Below, in pieces: positions 8,294-15,310 of a stretch of DNA of 36,316 bases. The stretch covers positions 1 through 36,316 of the forward strand of contig CALCHN010000008.1 of assembly GCA_937901255.1 (NCBI GenBank). Direction: 5' to 3'. Each line of letters starts with the position of its first letter. Position 1 is the stretch's first letter. The notes under the pieces are model-generated. The model made no database searches. It was not told the DNA's origin and saw nothing but the letters and a program-made list of their open reading frames with translations. Made by a program: the position numbers and the translations under genes. Source of the stretch: an uncultured Flavobacteriales bacterium. GTDB lineage: Bacteria > Bacteroidota > Bacteroidia > Flavobacteriales_E > Vicingaceae.

Positions 8294-9421
8294 ATGAAAA
8301 TCGGAATAGTTTGTTATCCAACCTTTGGAGGAAGTGGTGTTGTAGCCACAGAGTTAGGAAAGGCACTTGCGGCAAAAGGAAATAAAGTTCATTTTATATC
8401 TTATCAACAACCATTTAAATTAGATCTTTTCTCAGAAAATATTTTTTACCACGAAGTAAAAGTTACCAATTACCCTTTATTCGATTACCAGCCTTATGAA
8501 CTCGTATTGACAAGCAAATTAGTTGATGTTATCAAATTTGAAAAATTAGATATACTTCATGTCCACTATGCTATTCCACATGCTTCTGCAGCTTATATGG
8601 CTCAACACATTTTACAGTCGGAAGGGATAAAGATACCTTTTATTACTACTTTACATGGAACAGACATTACCCTTGTTGGTAAAGATAAATCATTTGCCCC
8701 TGTAATTACTTTTGCTATTAATGAATCCAATATTGTTACTGCGGTTTCTGAAAGTTTAAAACAAGATACTTTAAACCACTTTAACATTAAAAGAGAAATT
8801 AAAGTAATCCCTAATTTTATTTGCTTTTCAGATTATGAAAACCTAAGTGATTCATGTAACATTAAAAAAAGTTTTGCTCCGAATGGCGAAAAAATATTAA
8901 TCCATGTCTCTAACTTCCGCAAAGTAAAAAGAGTTCAGGATGTGTTTAAAGTTTTTATTAAGGTAAATGAAAAAATTCCATCAAAGCTATTATTGGTTGG
9001 TGATGGACCAGAAAGGTATCAATTGGAAGAATTTTGCCGTAACCAAGGCGTTTGTGATAAAGTTCATTTTTTAGGTAAACTAAAAGATACCGAGCGTATT
9101 TTATCTGCTTCAGATTTGTTTTTGCTTACATCAGAATCCGAAAGTTTTGGATTAGCAGCTTTAGAAGCTATGGCAGCAAAAGTTCCTGTAATCTCCTCTA
9201 ACACTGGTGGTATTCCGGAAGTAAACAAACATGGTTTTTCGGGTTATTTAAGTAATGTAGGAGATATTGATGATATGGCAGTAAATGCTTTAAAAATTCT
9301 TTCTGACGATGCTGTTTTAGAACAATTTAAACAAAATGCTTACCAACAAGCAAAACAGTTTGATATTGAAAAAATTCTTCCTCAATATGAGGCTATCTAC
9401 AAAGAGCTAATTGGAAGGTAG
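8294..9421 (+). CDS. bshA: N-acetyl-alpha-D-glucosaminyl L-malate synthase
   Basis: BshA transfers GlcNAc from UDP-GlcNAc to L-malate, the first step of bacillithiol synthesis. The 375-residue protein is a GT-B retaining (GT4) glycosyltransferase. Its N-terminal half starts MKIGIVCYPTFGGSGVVATE and contains LHVHYAIPHA and TLHGTDIT, which are diagnostic of BshA within GT4. The C-terminal nucleotide-sugar domain has LLLVGDGPE and the ESESFGLAALEAMA catalytic acidic motif. The gene is in the same direction as the M16 gene but separated from it by about 200 bases of repeat-containing sequence. It converges on murI with a single base between the stop codons. No bshB or bshC is in the window. Confidence 0.95.
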   Translation: MKIGIVCYPTFGGSGVVATELGKALAAKGNKVHFISYQQPFKLDLFSENIFYHEVKVTNYPLFDYQPYELVLTSKLVDVIKFEKLDILHVHYAIPHASAAYMAQHILQSEGIKIPFITTLHGTDITLVGKDKSFAPVITFAINESNIVTAVSESLKQDTLNHFNIKREIKVIPNFICFSDYENLSDSCNIKKSFAPNGEKILIHVSNFRKVKRVQDVFKVFIKVNEKIPSKLLLVGDGPERYQLEEFCRNQGVCDKVHFLGKLKDTERILSASDLFLLTSESESFGLAALEAMAAKVPVISSNTGGIPEVNKHGFSGYLSNVGDIDDMAVNALKILSDDAVLEQFKQNAYQQAKQFDIEKILPQYEAIYKELIGR

Positions 9422-9422
9422 G

Positions 9423-10226
9423 TTAAAAATCCTCTTGTTTTACCAAGCAATTTTCAATTTTTAGTTGTTTTAAAAAAGCCGTTAATACCGCTGTATTATT
9501 TCCATTAGAATAGATAACATGCTCTTTTTTATTGGCTGCATACCTCAACATATTATTTATTTCTAAAACGTGTTTGGTTTGTCTTGCAACTGCCTCCCCC
9601 GAATCAATTAAAGCAATGTGCGGAGGTAAAATTCTTTTAATAATAGGAATTAACATTGGGTAATGAGTACAACCCAGCACCACAGTATCAACACCTTTTA
9701 TCAACATTTCACCTAAATATTGCTCTAATAAAGGCAATGCTTTTTCTAGTTCGCCACTTTCTACTATTTCAACTAAACCTGCACCTTCTACTTCTATAAA
9801 CTGTGTATTTTCAAACTTTTTAGCAGTAAGCATAAACAATTCACTACTTAAGGTTCCTTTGGTTGCTAACACTCCCACTTTATCTGATTTAGAATTTAAA
9901 GCAGCTGGTTTTATTGCTGGTTCTATTCCTATAAAAGGAATACTGTAATTTTCTCTTAAATATTTAATAGCATTTGTTGTGGCTGTATTGCAAGCTACTA
10001 CAATCATTTTACATTCTAAATCAATCAGTTTTTCTGTATTTTTAATGCTTAGGGCAATAATTTCTTCTTTAGATTTTTTACCGTAAGGAGCATTTTTACT
10101 GTCCGCCAAATAAATCAACTGTTCATTAGGTAGCATTTGATATACTTCCGACAGTATAGTCAACCCTCCTAATCCGGAATCGAAAAAGCCTATGGGACTA
10201 CTTGATGATGTTTTTATATTTTCCAC
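9423..10226 (-). CDS. murI: Glutamate racemase
   Basis: MurI interconverts L- and D-glutamate to supply D-Glu for peptidoglycan. The 267-residue product has the family motifs in order: GFFDSGLGGLT (general base Asp region), APYGKKS, the first catalytic Cys in VVACNTAT and the second in LGCTHYP, giving the standard two-cysteine cofactor-independent mechanism. The N-terminal MENIKTSSSS is a short variable extension; no closer start fits better. It is transcribed alone. The bshA gene ends one base away on the opposite strand and no terminator lies between them. Confidence 0.95.
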   Translation of the reverse strand: MENIKTSSSSPIGFFDSGLGGLTILSEVYQMLPNEQLIYLADSKNAPYGKKSKEEIIALSIKNTEKLIDLECKMIVVACNTATTNAIKYLRENYSIPFIGIEPAIKPAALNSKSDKVGVLATKGTLSSELFMLTAKKFENTQFIEVEGAGLVEIVESGELEKALPLLEQYLGEMLIKGVDTVVLGCTHYPMLIPIIKRILPPHIALIDSGEAVARQTKHVLEINNMLRYAANKKEHVIYSNGNNTAVLTAFLKQLKIENCLVKQEDF

Positions 10227-10251
10227 TTCTTAACCACTATTTTTAATAGGA

Positions 10252-10283
10252 TAAATGTACTTATTTTTTAATATTAACTCCAA
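10252..10283 (-). promoter_or_regulatory. Candidate promoter for murI
   Basis: On the minus strand TTG (10281-10283) is followed after 21 bases by TACATTTA (10252-10259), one mismatch from TAnnTTTG. It overlaps the base of the neighbouring terminator stem. Confidence 0.35.
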
Positions 10284-10319
10284 CAAAGAAGGCTGCAATA
10301 AATTGCAGCCTTCTTTGTT
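10282..10319. terminator. Long terminator hairpin between DUF2795 gene and murI
   Basis: A perfect 17-bp stem (10282-10298 / 10303-10319) with a TAAA loop and T/A-rich stem ends lies just past the DUF2795 stop. It fits a terminator for that minus-strand gene. Confidence 0.75.
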
Positions 10320-10339
10320 TTGTCCTATTTTTTTTCAAA

Positions 10340-10561
10340 TCAATATTCATCCTCATTAAAGAAGAAATCTTCTTTGGTAGGATAATCTGGCCAAACATCA
10401 TCAATGCTATCATAAATTTCTTCATCTCCTTCTAACTCTTGAAGATTTTCTATTACTTCCAAAGGGGCACCTGTTCTGATGGCATAATCAATTAATTCAT
10501 CTTTATCTGCAGGCCATGGTGCATCTTCTAAATGCGATGCTAATTCTAGTGTCCAATACAT
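10340..10561 (-). CDS. DUF2795 domain protein
   Basis: This 73-residue acidic protein reads MYWTLELASHLEDAPWPADK at its start. The ELIDYAIRTGAPLEVIENLQEL core matches the small DUF2795 family, which is highly conserved in Bacteroidota and ends, as here, in WPDYPTKEDFFFNEDEY. The DELIDYAIRTGAP segment looks like a helix-turn-helix-like element; no biochemical function is established. It has its own strong promoter and terminator, which supports a monocistronic gene that is well expressed. Confidence 0.9.
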   Translation of the reverse strand: MYWTLELASHLEDAPWPADKDELIDYAIRTGAPLEVIENLQELEGDEEIYDSIDDVWPDYPTKEDFFFNEDEY

Positions 10562-10618
10562 AATTTCTAAGTTTTAGTTATGTTTAATTTTGGTTTTAAT
10601 GCTTTTTTAATCGTTACG

Positions 10619-10648
10619 CAAAAGTAGATTTTTTGTTTACATAAGCAA
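10619..10648 (-). promoter_or_regulatory. Strong promoter for the DUF2795 gene
   Basis: The minus strand reads TTG (10646-10648), 19 bases, then TACTTTTG (10619-10626), an exact TAnnTTTG. The transcript would have a leader of about 50 bases. Confidence 0.65.
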
Positions 10649-10710
10649 GAAAAATTTTATCAACTATTTTTTAGTCTAATTATCGACTCACAAAAACAGC
10701 TTCCAAATCT

Positions 10711-11259
10711 TTAATAACGAGGTTTCCAAGGTATTTCGTTAGCCTTAAAATCTTGTGTAAATTTTCTACTTAACACAAATAAATAGTCTGATAATCGGTT
10801 AAGATAAATGATAATATCTTCATTTATTGGTTCTTTTTCCGATAAAAATACAACTAACCTTTCAGCTCTCCTGCAAACACATCTGGCAATGTGACAATAA
10901 GAAACCGTTGGATGCCCACCTGGCAAGACGAAAGAACGCATTTCGGGCAAGATTTCATTCATTTTATCAATTTCTTTTTCCAGTAATTCAATATCTGATT
11001 TATTGAGTTGAGGCGTTTTTACTTTTTTATTACTTGGGTCTGTAGCTAAATTAGAACCCAAGGTAAATAACCTATCTTGCACTTCCAATAAAATGTTAAA
11101 AGTAGCCTCATCAATAGCTTGGTCTCTTATTAATCCAATAGTTGAATTTAATTCATCAACCGTTCCGTAAGCTTCAATTCTATAATGATATTTAGGAACT
11201 CTTTCTCCTCCAAAAAGTGAGGTCTCCCCTCTATCGCCTGTCTTTGTGTATATTTTCAT
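10711..11259 (-). CDS. Cob(I)alamin adenosyltransferase, PduO type
   Basis: The enzyme transfers the adenosyl group of ATP to cob(I)alamin to form coenzyme B12. The 182-residue product begins MKIYTKTGDRGETSLFGGER, the ATP-binding N-terminal motif of the PduO family, and continues with EAYGTVDELNSTIG. The helical core holds RSFVLPGGHP and the conserved CRRAER, followed by NRLSDYLFVLSR, all family signatures. Length is normal for a single-domain PduO protein. No B12 riboswitch was recognised in the 250 bases upstream, and no B12-dependent enzyme is in the window. Confidence 0.93.
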   Translation of the reverse strand: MKIYTKTGDRGETSLFGGERVPKYHYRIEAYGTVDELNSTIGLIRDQAIDEATFNILLEVQDRLFTLGSNLATDPSNKKVKTPQLNKSDIELLEKEIDKMNEILPEMRSFVLPGGHPTVSYCHIARCVCRRAERLVVFLSEKEPINEDIIIYLNRLSDYLFVLSRKFTQDFKANEIPWKPRY

Positions 11260-11273
11260 AATTTTTTAATTTA

Positions 11274-11328
11274 ATTAGCCCCCTCTAACTCCCCCGAAAG
11301 GGGAGGATATCCAACGCAAAAGGCTAAT
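11274..11328. repeat. C/G-rich hairpin repeat
   Basis: An outer stem ATTAGCC (11274-11280) / GGCTAAT (11322-11328) encloses a CTCCCC-CGAAA-GGGGAG hairpin (11289-11305). The GC-rich core stands out from its AT-rich surroundings and resembles the palindromic part of the other intergenic repeats here. It lies in the 5' leader region of the adenosyltransferase gene. Confidence 0.5.
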
Positions 11329-11384
11329 ACATTCGTATATTTTATTAATTTAACTCACCTCAAAATTATACCTTTTTTAAGGTA

Positions 11385-11444
11385 TTGTTTATAATGATTC
11401 TAAATAGTACTTTTGCTTTATGAAATAAGTCATGTGCAAAAGTA
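11385..11444. promoter_or_regulatory. Facing -7 elements forming an inverted repeat
   Basis: GTACTTTTGC (11407-11416) and GCAAAAGTAC (11436-11445) form a perfect 10-bp inverted repeat. Each arm holds an exact TAnnTTTG: TACTTTTG at 11408-11415 on plus and at 11437-11444 on minus. The plus one has a TTG (11385-11387) 20 bases upstream, so it is a good promoter for the small gene at 11512. The minus one could serve the adenosyltransferase gene, but its -33 element is weak. Confidence 0.5.
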
Positions 11445-11511
11445 CGTATCCAACTATAAAGATAATTTGACTTATTCCATATGACTGATTTAAAACAATA
11501 AGTATCTTCAT

Positions 11512-11661
11512 ATGAAAGCAACAACATCATCTAAATCTATTTTTGAACAAAAGTCTCAAGAGATTTTTGATTTGAGAAAAAAGAAAAAGAAATCTACTTG
11601 TTGCGAAAAGTTTAAGAAAAAAGGCAAGTTCTGTAAAAGCTGTCCTTGCAGTTGGGCTTAA
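11512..11661 (+). CDS. Small Cys-rich basic protein, 49 residues
   Basis: The frame runs from ATG at 11512 to TAA at 11661. The first half has little distinctive sequence (MKATTSSKSIFEQKSQEIFD). The second half has a run of five lysines, then CCEKFKKKGKFCKSCPCSWA. The cysteine pattern CC-x9-C-x2-C-x-C could bind zinc or another metal. The gene has a well-spaced promoter upstream and ends two bases before the stop of the convergent MORN gene, which supports it being real. Short proteins with a CCEKxxKKGKxCKxCP-like tail appear to recur in Bacteroidota, but I cannot name a family or function. Confidence 0.65.
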   Translation: MKATTSSKSIFEQKSQEIFDLRKKKKKSTCCEKFKKKGKFCKSCPCSWA

Positions 11662-11663
11662 AT

Positions 11664-13442
11664 TTATTCTTCTTTCACTTTCTTACCTTCTTTAAAATAC
11701 ATTACTCTTTTTACTTTTCCTTGTTGTTTTTCATAAAATACCCATTTTCCTTCTGCTTGTCCGTTTTTATAGTTCTTTTCACTTTCTAAGGTTCCTATTT
11801 CGTACCAAGAGGTTACTTTACCTTCTTGTCTTCCTCCTATCATTGTTTGCTCGTACATTTTATTGCCATTCTCGTAATAATATGTCCATTTTCCATCTTG
11901 TTCATTATTTACAAAAAACCCATCCGTTTTTGGTTTGCCGTTATCGTACCACTCAAAATAAGCTCCTTCTTTAACAGAAAGCATATATTGATCATTCACT
12001 TCCATAAACTTATTATTTCTGTCTTTATAATACTTCTTTTTATCTTTAGGAACAATCATGTAAGTCTCTAACAATTCTTGCTGTCCGTTTTCGTGCCAAT
12101 GCTCCCAAATACCGTCTTTCAATCCGTTTTTATATTCTCCCGCATAATCTTTATTTCCATTTAAAAACCAACCTTCCCACTTACCATTCATTAATCCTTT
12201 TGTGTAATACCCTTTATCTTTTTGTTCGCCCGAATCGTACCAAGATTCCCACAAACCTTCTTCTTTACCATTTTCAAATTTACCTTGCATTACTAATTGG
12301 CTTTCTTCCGTATAAAAACTCCACAACCCATGTTTTAAATTATCTTTATAGCTTCCTTGTTTCCATACCATACCATTTGGATACCAATACGTCCATTCTC
12401 CATTTTTCTTGTCATTTTCGTAATTTCCTTCATAACTTTTATTGGCTTTAGAGTCATAAAAAGTCCACAACCCATGTCTTAAATCCTCTTTAAAATGTCC
12501 TATAAAATCAGTATTTCCATTCTCTAATAAATAGGTCCACTTTCCATCTTTTTTTCCATCTTTATAATTCCCTTCTGCACTTAATTTTCCATTTTCGAAC
12601 CACTCCTTATAAGTACCATTTTCTTTTCCAGCAACATAATTAACTTGTTTTAATAATTGTCCGTTAGCATACCAAAACTTCCAAGTTCCATCAAAAACCC
12701 CATCTTTATAATTTCCTTCTGAAAAAATAGATTCATCGGGTCTAAAACTTGTCCATTTACCATGTCTAAGGTTATTCTTATAAGAACCTTCTAAAATTTT
12801 AACTCCATTATTAGCATACTCTATCCATAAACCAGTTTTTAAACTGTCTTTATATTTCCCTGAAATTTGAGGATTCTTATTTTCATGATATTCTATAAAT
12901 TGCCCGTTACCATTTACTACTAAGCCTTTTCCATCATTACTCCAAAAACTTATCATTTTAGCAACACCATTATCAAACAACATTTTACTTTTTATTTGTT
13001 TATTGTCGTACCAAGAAGTCCATTCGCCAATTCTTTCATCTCTTTTAAAATGTCCTTCTTCTTTTTTATTTCCCGATGGATAATAGAACGTCCATAAACT
13101 ATCTCTGTAACCAATTTTGTTATATCCAACCAATTCGAGCTGACCGTTTTCGTACCAAACTTTACATTCTCCTTCTTTCATTGAGCGAACAAAATTTCCT
13201 TGTTCTACTTTTTTACCTTCTTTATTGTAGTTGATATATTCACCATGAAATTCACCATCTTTATAAGTAACTTCTTGCAGAATTACACCATCTTTACTCC
13301 AAAAAGTCCACTTTCCTTGCTCAAGACCATCTTTAACAACCCCTTCGGCTTTTTTGTTGCCATTGGTCCATTTATAAGTGTGCAACTGTGCAAAAACAGA
13401 AGTGTTCAACAATAATAAAACTATAATTAATCGTATGTTCAT
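11664..13442 (-). CDS. Secreted MORN/YwqK-like repeat protein
   Basis: The 592-residue product has a signal peptide (MNIRLIIVLLLLNTSVFAQ). The rest is an almost unbroken array of about two dozen repeats of roughly 23 residues with the pattern G-x-W-x-x-W/Y-x-x-N/D-G-x-x-x-x-x-G-x-Y-K-x-G/D. This is the MORN-variant repeat also found in the YwqK family (annotated as toxin-antitoxin antitoxin, a label not meaningful for this protein). The fold would be a long beta-hairpin solenoid in the periplasm or on the surface. No catalytic domain is visible. Upstream only non-canonical TAnnnTTTG-like strings were seen, so the promoter is undefined. The function is unknown. Confidence 0.88.
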   Translation of the reverse strand: MNIRLIIVLLLLNTSVFAQLHTYKWTNGNKKAEGVVKDGLEQGKWTFWSKDGVILQEVTYKDGEFHGEYINYNKEGKKVEQGNFVRSMKEGECKVWYENGQLELVGYNKIGYRDSLWTFYYPSGNKKEEGHFKRDERIGEWTSWYDNKQIKSKMLFDNGVAKMISFWSNDGKGLVVNGNGQFIEYHENKNPQISGKYKDSLKTGLWIEYANNGVKILEGSYKNNLRHGKWTSFRPDESIFSEGNYKDGVFDGTWKFWYANGQLLKQVNYVAGKENGTYKEWFENGKLSAEGNYKDGKKDGKWTYLLENGNTDFIGHFKEDLRHGLWTFYDSKANKSYEGNYENDKKNGEWTYWYPNGMVWKQGSYKDNLKHGLWSFYTEESQLVMQGKFENGKEEGLWESWYDSGEQKDKGYYTKGLMNGKWEGWFLNGNKDYAGEYKNGLKDGIWEHWHENGQQELLETYMIVPKDKKKYYKDRNNKFMEVNDQYMLSVKEGAYFEWYDNGKPKTDGFFVNNEQDGKWTYYYENGNKMYEQTMIGGRQEGKVTSWYEIGTLESEKNYKNGQAEGKWVFYEKQQGKVKRVMYFKEGKKVKEE

Positions 13443-13537
13443 GGTTTAAAAATTTTGCTACGAATTTAACGAAAAAAGACAAACTTTATTGGTTTAAACA
13501 AAGCTTAGGTATTTTATAGAAATATATTATTTTAAGT

Positions 13538-13545
13538 TATCTTTG
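13538..13545 (+). promoter_or_regulatory. Candidate -7 element for the TPR-SpoIIE gene
   Basis: TATCTTTG matches TAnnTTTG exactly, 19 bases before the ATG at 13565. No -33 TTG is visible. Confidence 0.4.
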
Positions 13546-13564
13546 ACGCCAATAGCTATTTAAA

Positions 13565-15310
13565 ATGTCTCCAACACTTGAAAATATAGAATTATTGTTA
13601 CAGTCTTCTTCGGAATTGATGGAAGACAATTTGCCCAAAGCTATTCTTAAAGCACGTGAGGCAGAAAAAATTGCAACAGAAATTTTCGACACAAAAGCGT
13701 TAGCAGATTGTTCCAAACAAATCGCTCTTTGTTATTCTCAAGCTTCAAATTATATTGAAACGCTAAAAGCTGTTTTGCATGCTCAAGAACTTTATCAGTC
13801 CATTAATGATTATAAAGGAGAAGCAGATTGTTTAAACATTTTAGGTGGCGTTTATAATTTTTTAAAAGATTACCAAAAACGATTGGAATGTAATTTAAGG
13901 TGCTTAGAACTTAGAAAAAAAGTAAACGATAAAAACGGACAGCTCAGTACCTACAATAATATTGGTGATACTTACACCGTTATTGGTGATTATGAAAATG
14001 CTCTACATTATTTTAATATTTGTTTAAGTTTTCCTGATATCTCTACTCGAATTAAAGCCATTGTACATCACAATATTGGAGAGGTTAATTTTTTTAAAAA
14101 AGATTATCCTAATGCTTTAATTTATTTAAATCAAGGGTTGGAATTGGGTAAAGAAAGTAATTATTGGCAAATAATTATTGCCTCCAGTACCATGATTGGA
14201 GCTATACATAACATACAAAGCAACACTACAAAAGCTATTGAAATATTAAATGATGCATTAAAAGTTGCTAAAGAAAAAAGATCTATTGAAGATGAAATTC
14301 CTATATACAAAGAACTTTCTATTGCTTATGCAAAATTGAATGATTTTAACAAAGCATACGAACTTCTGAATATTCACAACCAATATAAAGAGCAACTTTT
14401 AACGGATAATAACGCTCAACAGCTTAAAAAAATTGAATTTAATTTTCAATTAAAAGCCATAACTTCAGAAACCGAAGAAACAAAAAGAAAAAACACGCAA
14501 CTTACAAAAGCCTTTAATAAAATTGAGCAACAACGAAATGAAATTGAATATAAAAACGTAGCCATTACAGATAGTATTCACTATGCAAAAAGAATTCAAT
14601 TAGCCATTATTCCCAGCGAAAACAAGGTTAAATCTTTACTTAACAACAGTTTTGTGTTTTATCAACCAAAAGATATTGTTTCAGGCGATTTTTATTGGAC
14701 AGAAAAAATAGGTTCTAAAACTTTTTTTGCTGTTATAGATTGTACCGGACATGGAGTTCCTGGAGCATTTGTTAGCCTTATTGCGTTTAATTTACTGAAC
14801 AAAGTAGTATTAGAAAAACAAATCACTCAACCATCAGAAATTTTAACTCAATTAGATGAGTTATTAATACGCTTATTTAAAAAATCAGATGAAAACATTA
14901 GAGATGGTTTTGATATGGGTTTATGTTGTTGGAATAGTGAAGATAACACATTAAATTTTTCGGGGGCTAATCATTCGCTTTTTAAGATAATTAATAACGA
15001 ATTACAGGAAATTAAAGGCACTAAAGCATCTATAGGTTACTCCTTATATGAAACCAAACATGTTTTTGAAAACCATACCTTTAAATTAAAAGATGGAGAA
15101 ACTGTTTATTTGTGTTCTGATGGATTACCAGATCAATTTGGGGGAGAAAAAGGCAAAAAACTAAAATGGAGAGGATTTAAAAATTGGTTAATCGAAATTC
15201 AATCTACCTCTATGGATAAACAAAAAAATAAGATTCATCAACTTTTTAAAAATTGGAAAAAAGACCAAGAGCAAATTGATGATGTTTGCATGTTAGGGGT
15301 TAGGTTTTAG
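13565..15310 (+). CDS. TPR-containing SpoIIE-type PP2C phosphatase
   Basis: The 581-residue protein has three parts. Residues 1 to about 290 are TPR-like helical repeats (CLNILGGVYNFLKDY, TYNNIGDTYTVIGDYENAL, VHHNIGEVNFFKKDYPNAL, and so on). Residues about 300-345 form a charged coiled coil, ending in the NVAITDSIHYAKRIQLAI linker seen in many Bacteroidota regulators. Residues about 360-581 are a SpoIIE phosphatase domain with GDFYW (near 371), DCTGHGVPGAFVS (near 391) and CSDGLPDQFGG (near 517), which include the expected metal-binding aspartates. No signal peptide or TM segment is present, so it is cytoplasmic. Such proteins dephosphorylate Ser/Thr substrates in signalling; the partner here is unknown. 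The 3' end overlaps the convergent membrane-protein gene by 18 bases. Confidence 0.9.
   Translation: MSPTLENIELLLQSSSELMEDNLPKAILKAREAEKIATEIFDTKALADCSKQIALCYSQASNYIETLKAVLHAQELYQSINDYKGEADCLNILGGVYNFLKDYQKRLECNLRCLELRKKVNDKNGQLSTYNNIGDTYTVIGDYENALHYFNICLSFPDISTRIKAIVHHNIGEVNFFKKDYPNALIYLNQGLELGKESNYWQIIIASSTMIGAIHNIQSNTTKAIEILNDALKVAKEKRSIEDEIPIYKELSIAYAKLNDFNKAYELLNIHNQYKEQLLTDNNAQQLKKIEFNFQLKAITSETEETKRKNTQLTKAFNKIEQQRNEIEYKNVAITDSIHYAKRIQLAIIPSENKVKSLLNNSFVFYQPKDIVSGDFYWTEKIGSKTFFAVIDCTGHGVPGAFVSLIAFNLLNKVVLEKQITQPSEILTQLDELLIRLFKKSDENIRDGFDMGLCCWNSEDNTLNFSGANHSLFKIINNELQEIKGTKASIGYSLYETKHVFENHTFKLKDGETVYLCSDGLPDQFGGEKGKKLKWRGFKNWLIEIQSTSMDKQKNKIHQLFKNWKKDQEQIDDVCMLGVRF

Noticed and set aside
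11260..11511. B12 riboswitch upstream of the adenosyltransferase gene
   Set aside because: No B12-box-like sequence was found; the structure present is explained by a GC-rich repeat and facing promoters.
11664..13442. MORN-like gene as part of a toxin-antitoxin pair
   Set aside because: It has a signal peptide and about two dozen repeats, and no toxin-like partner is adjacent; the antitoxin label of YwqK families does not fit.
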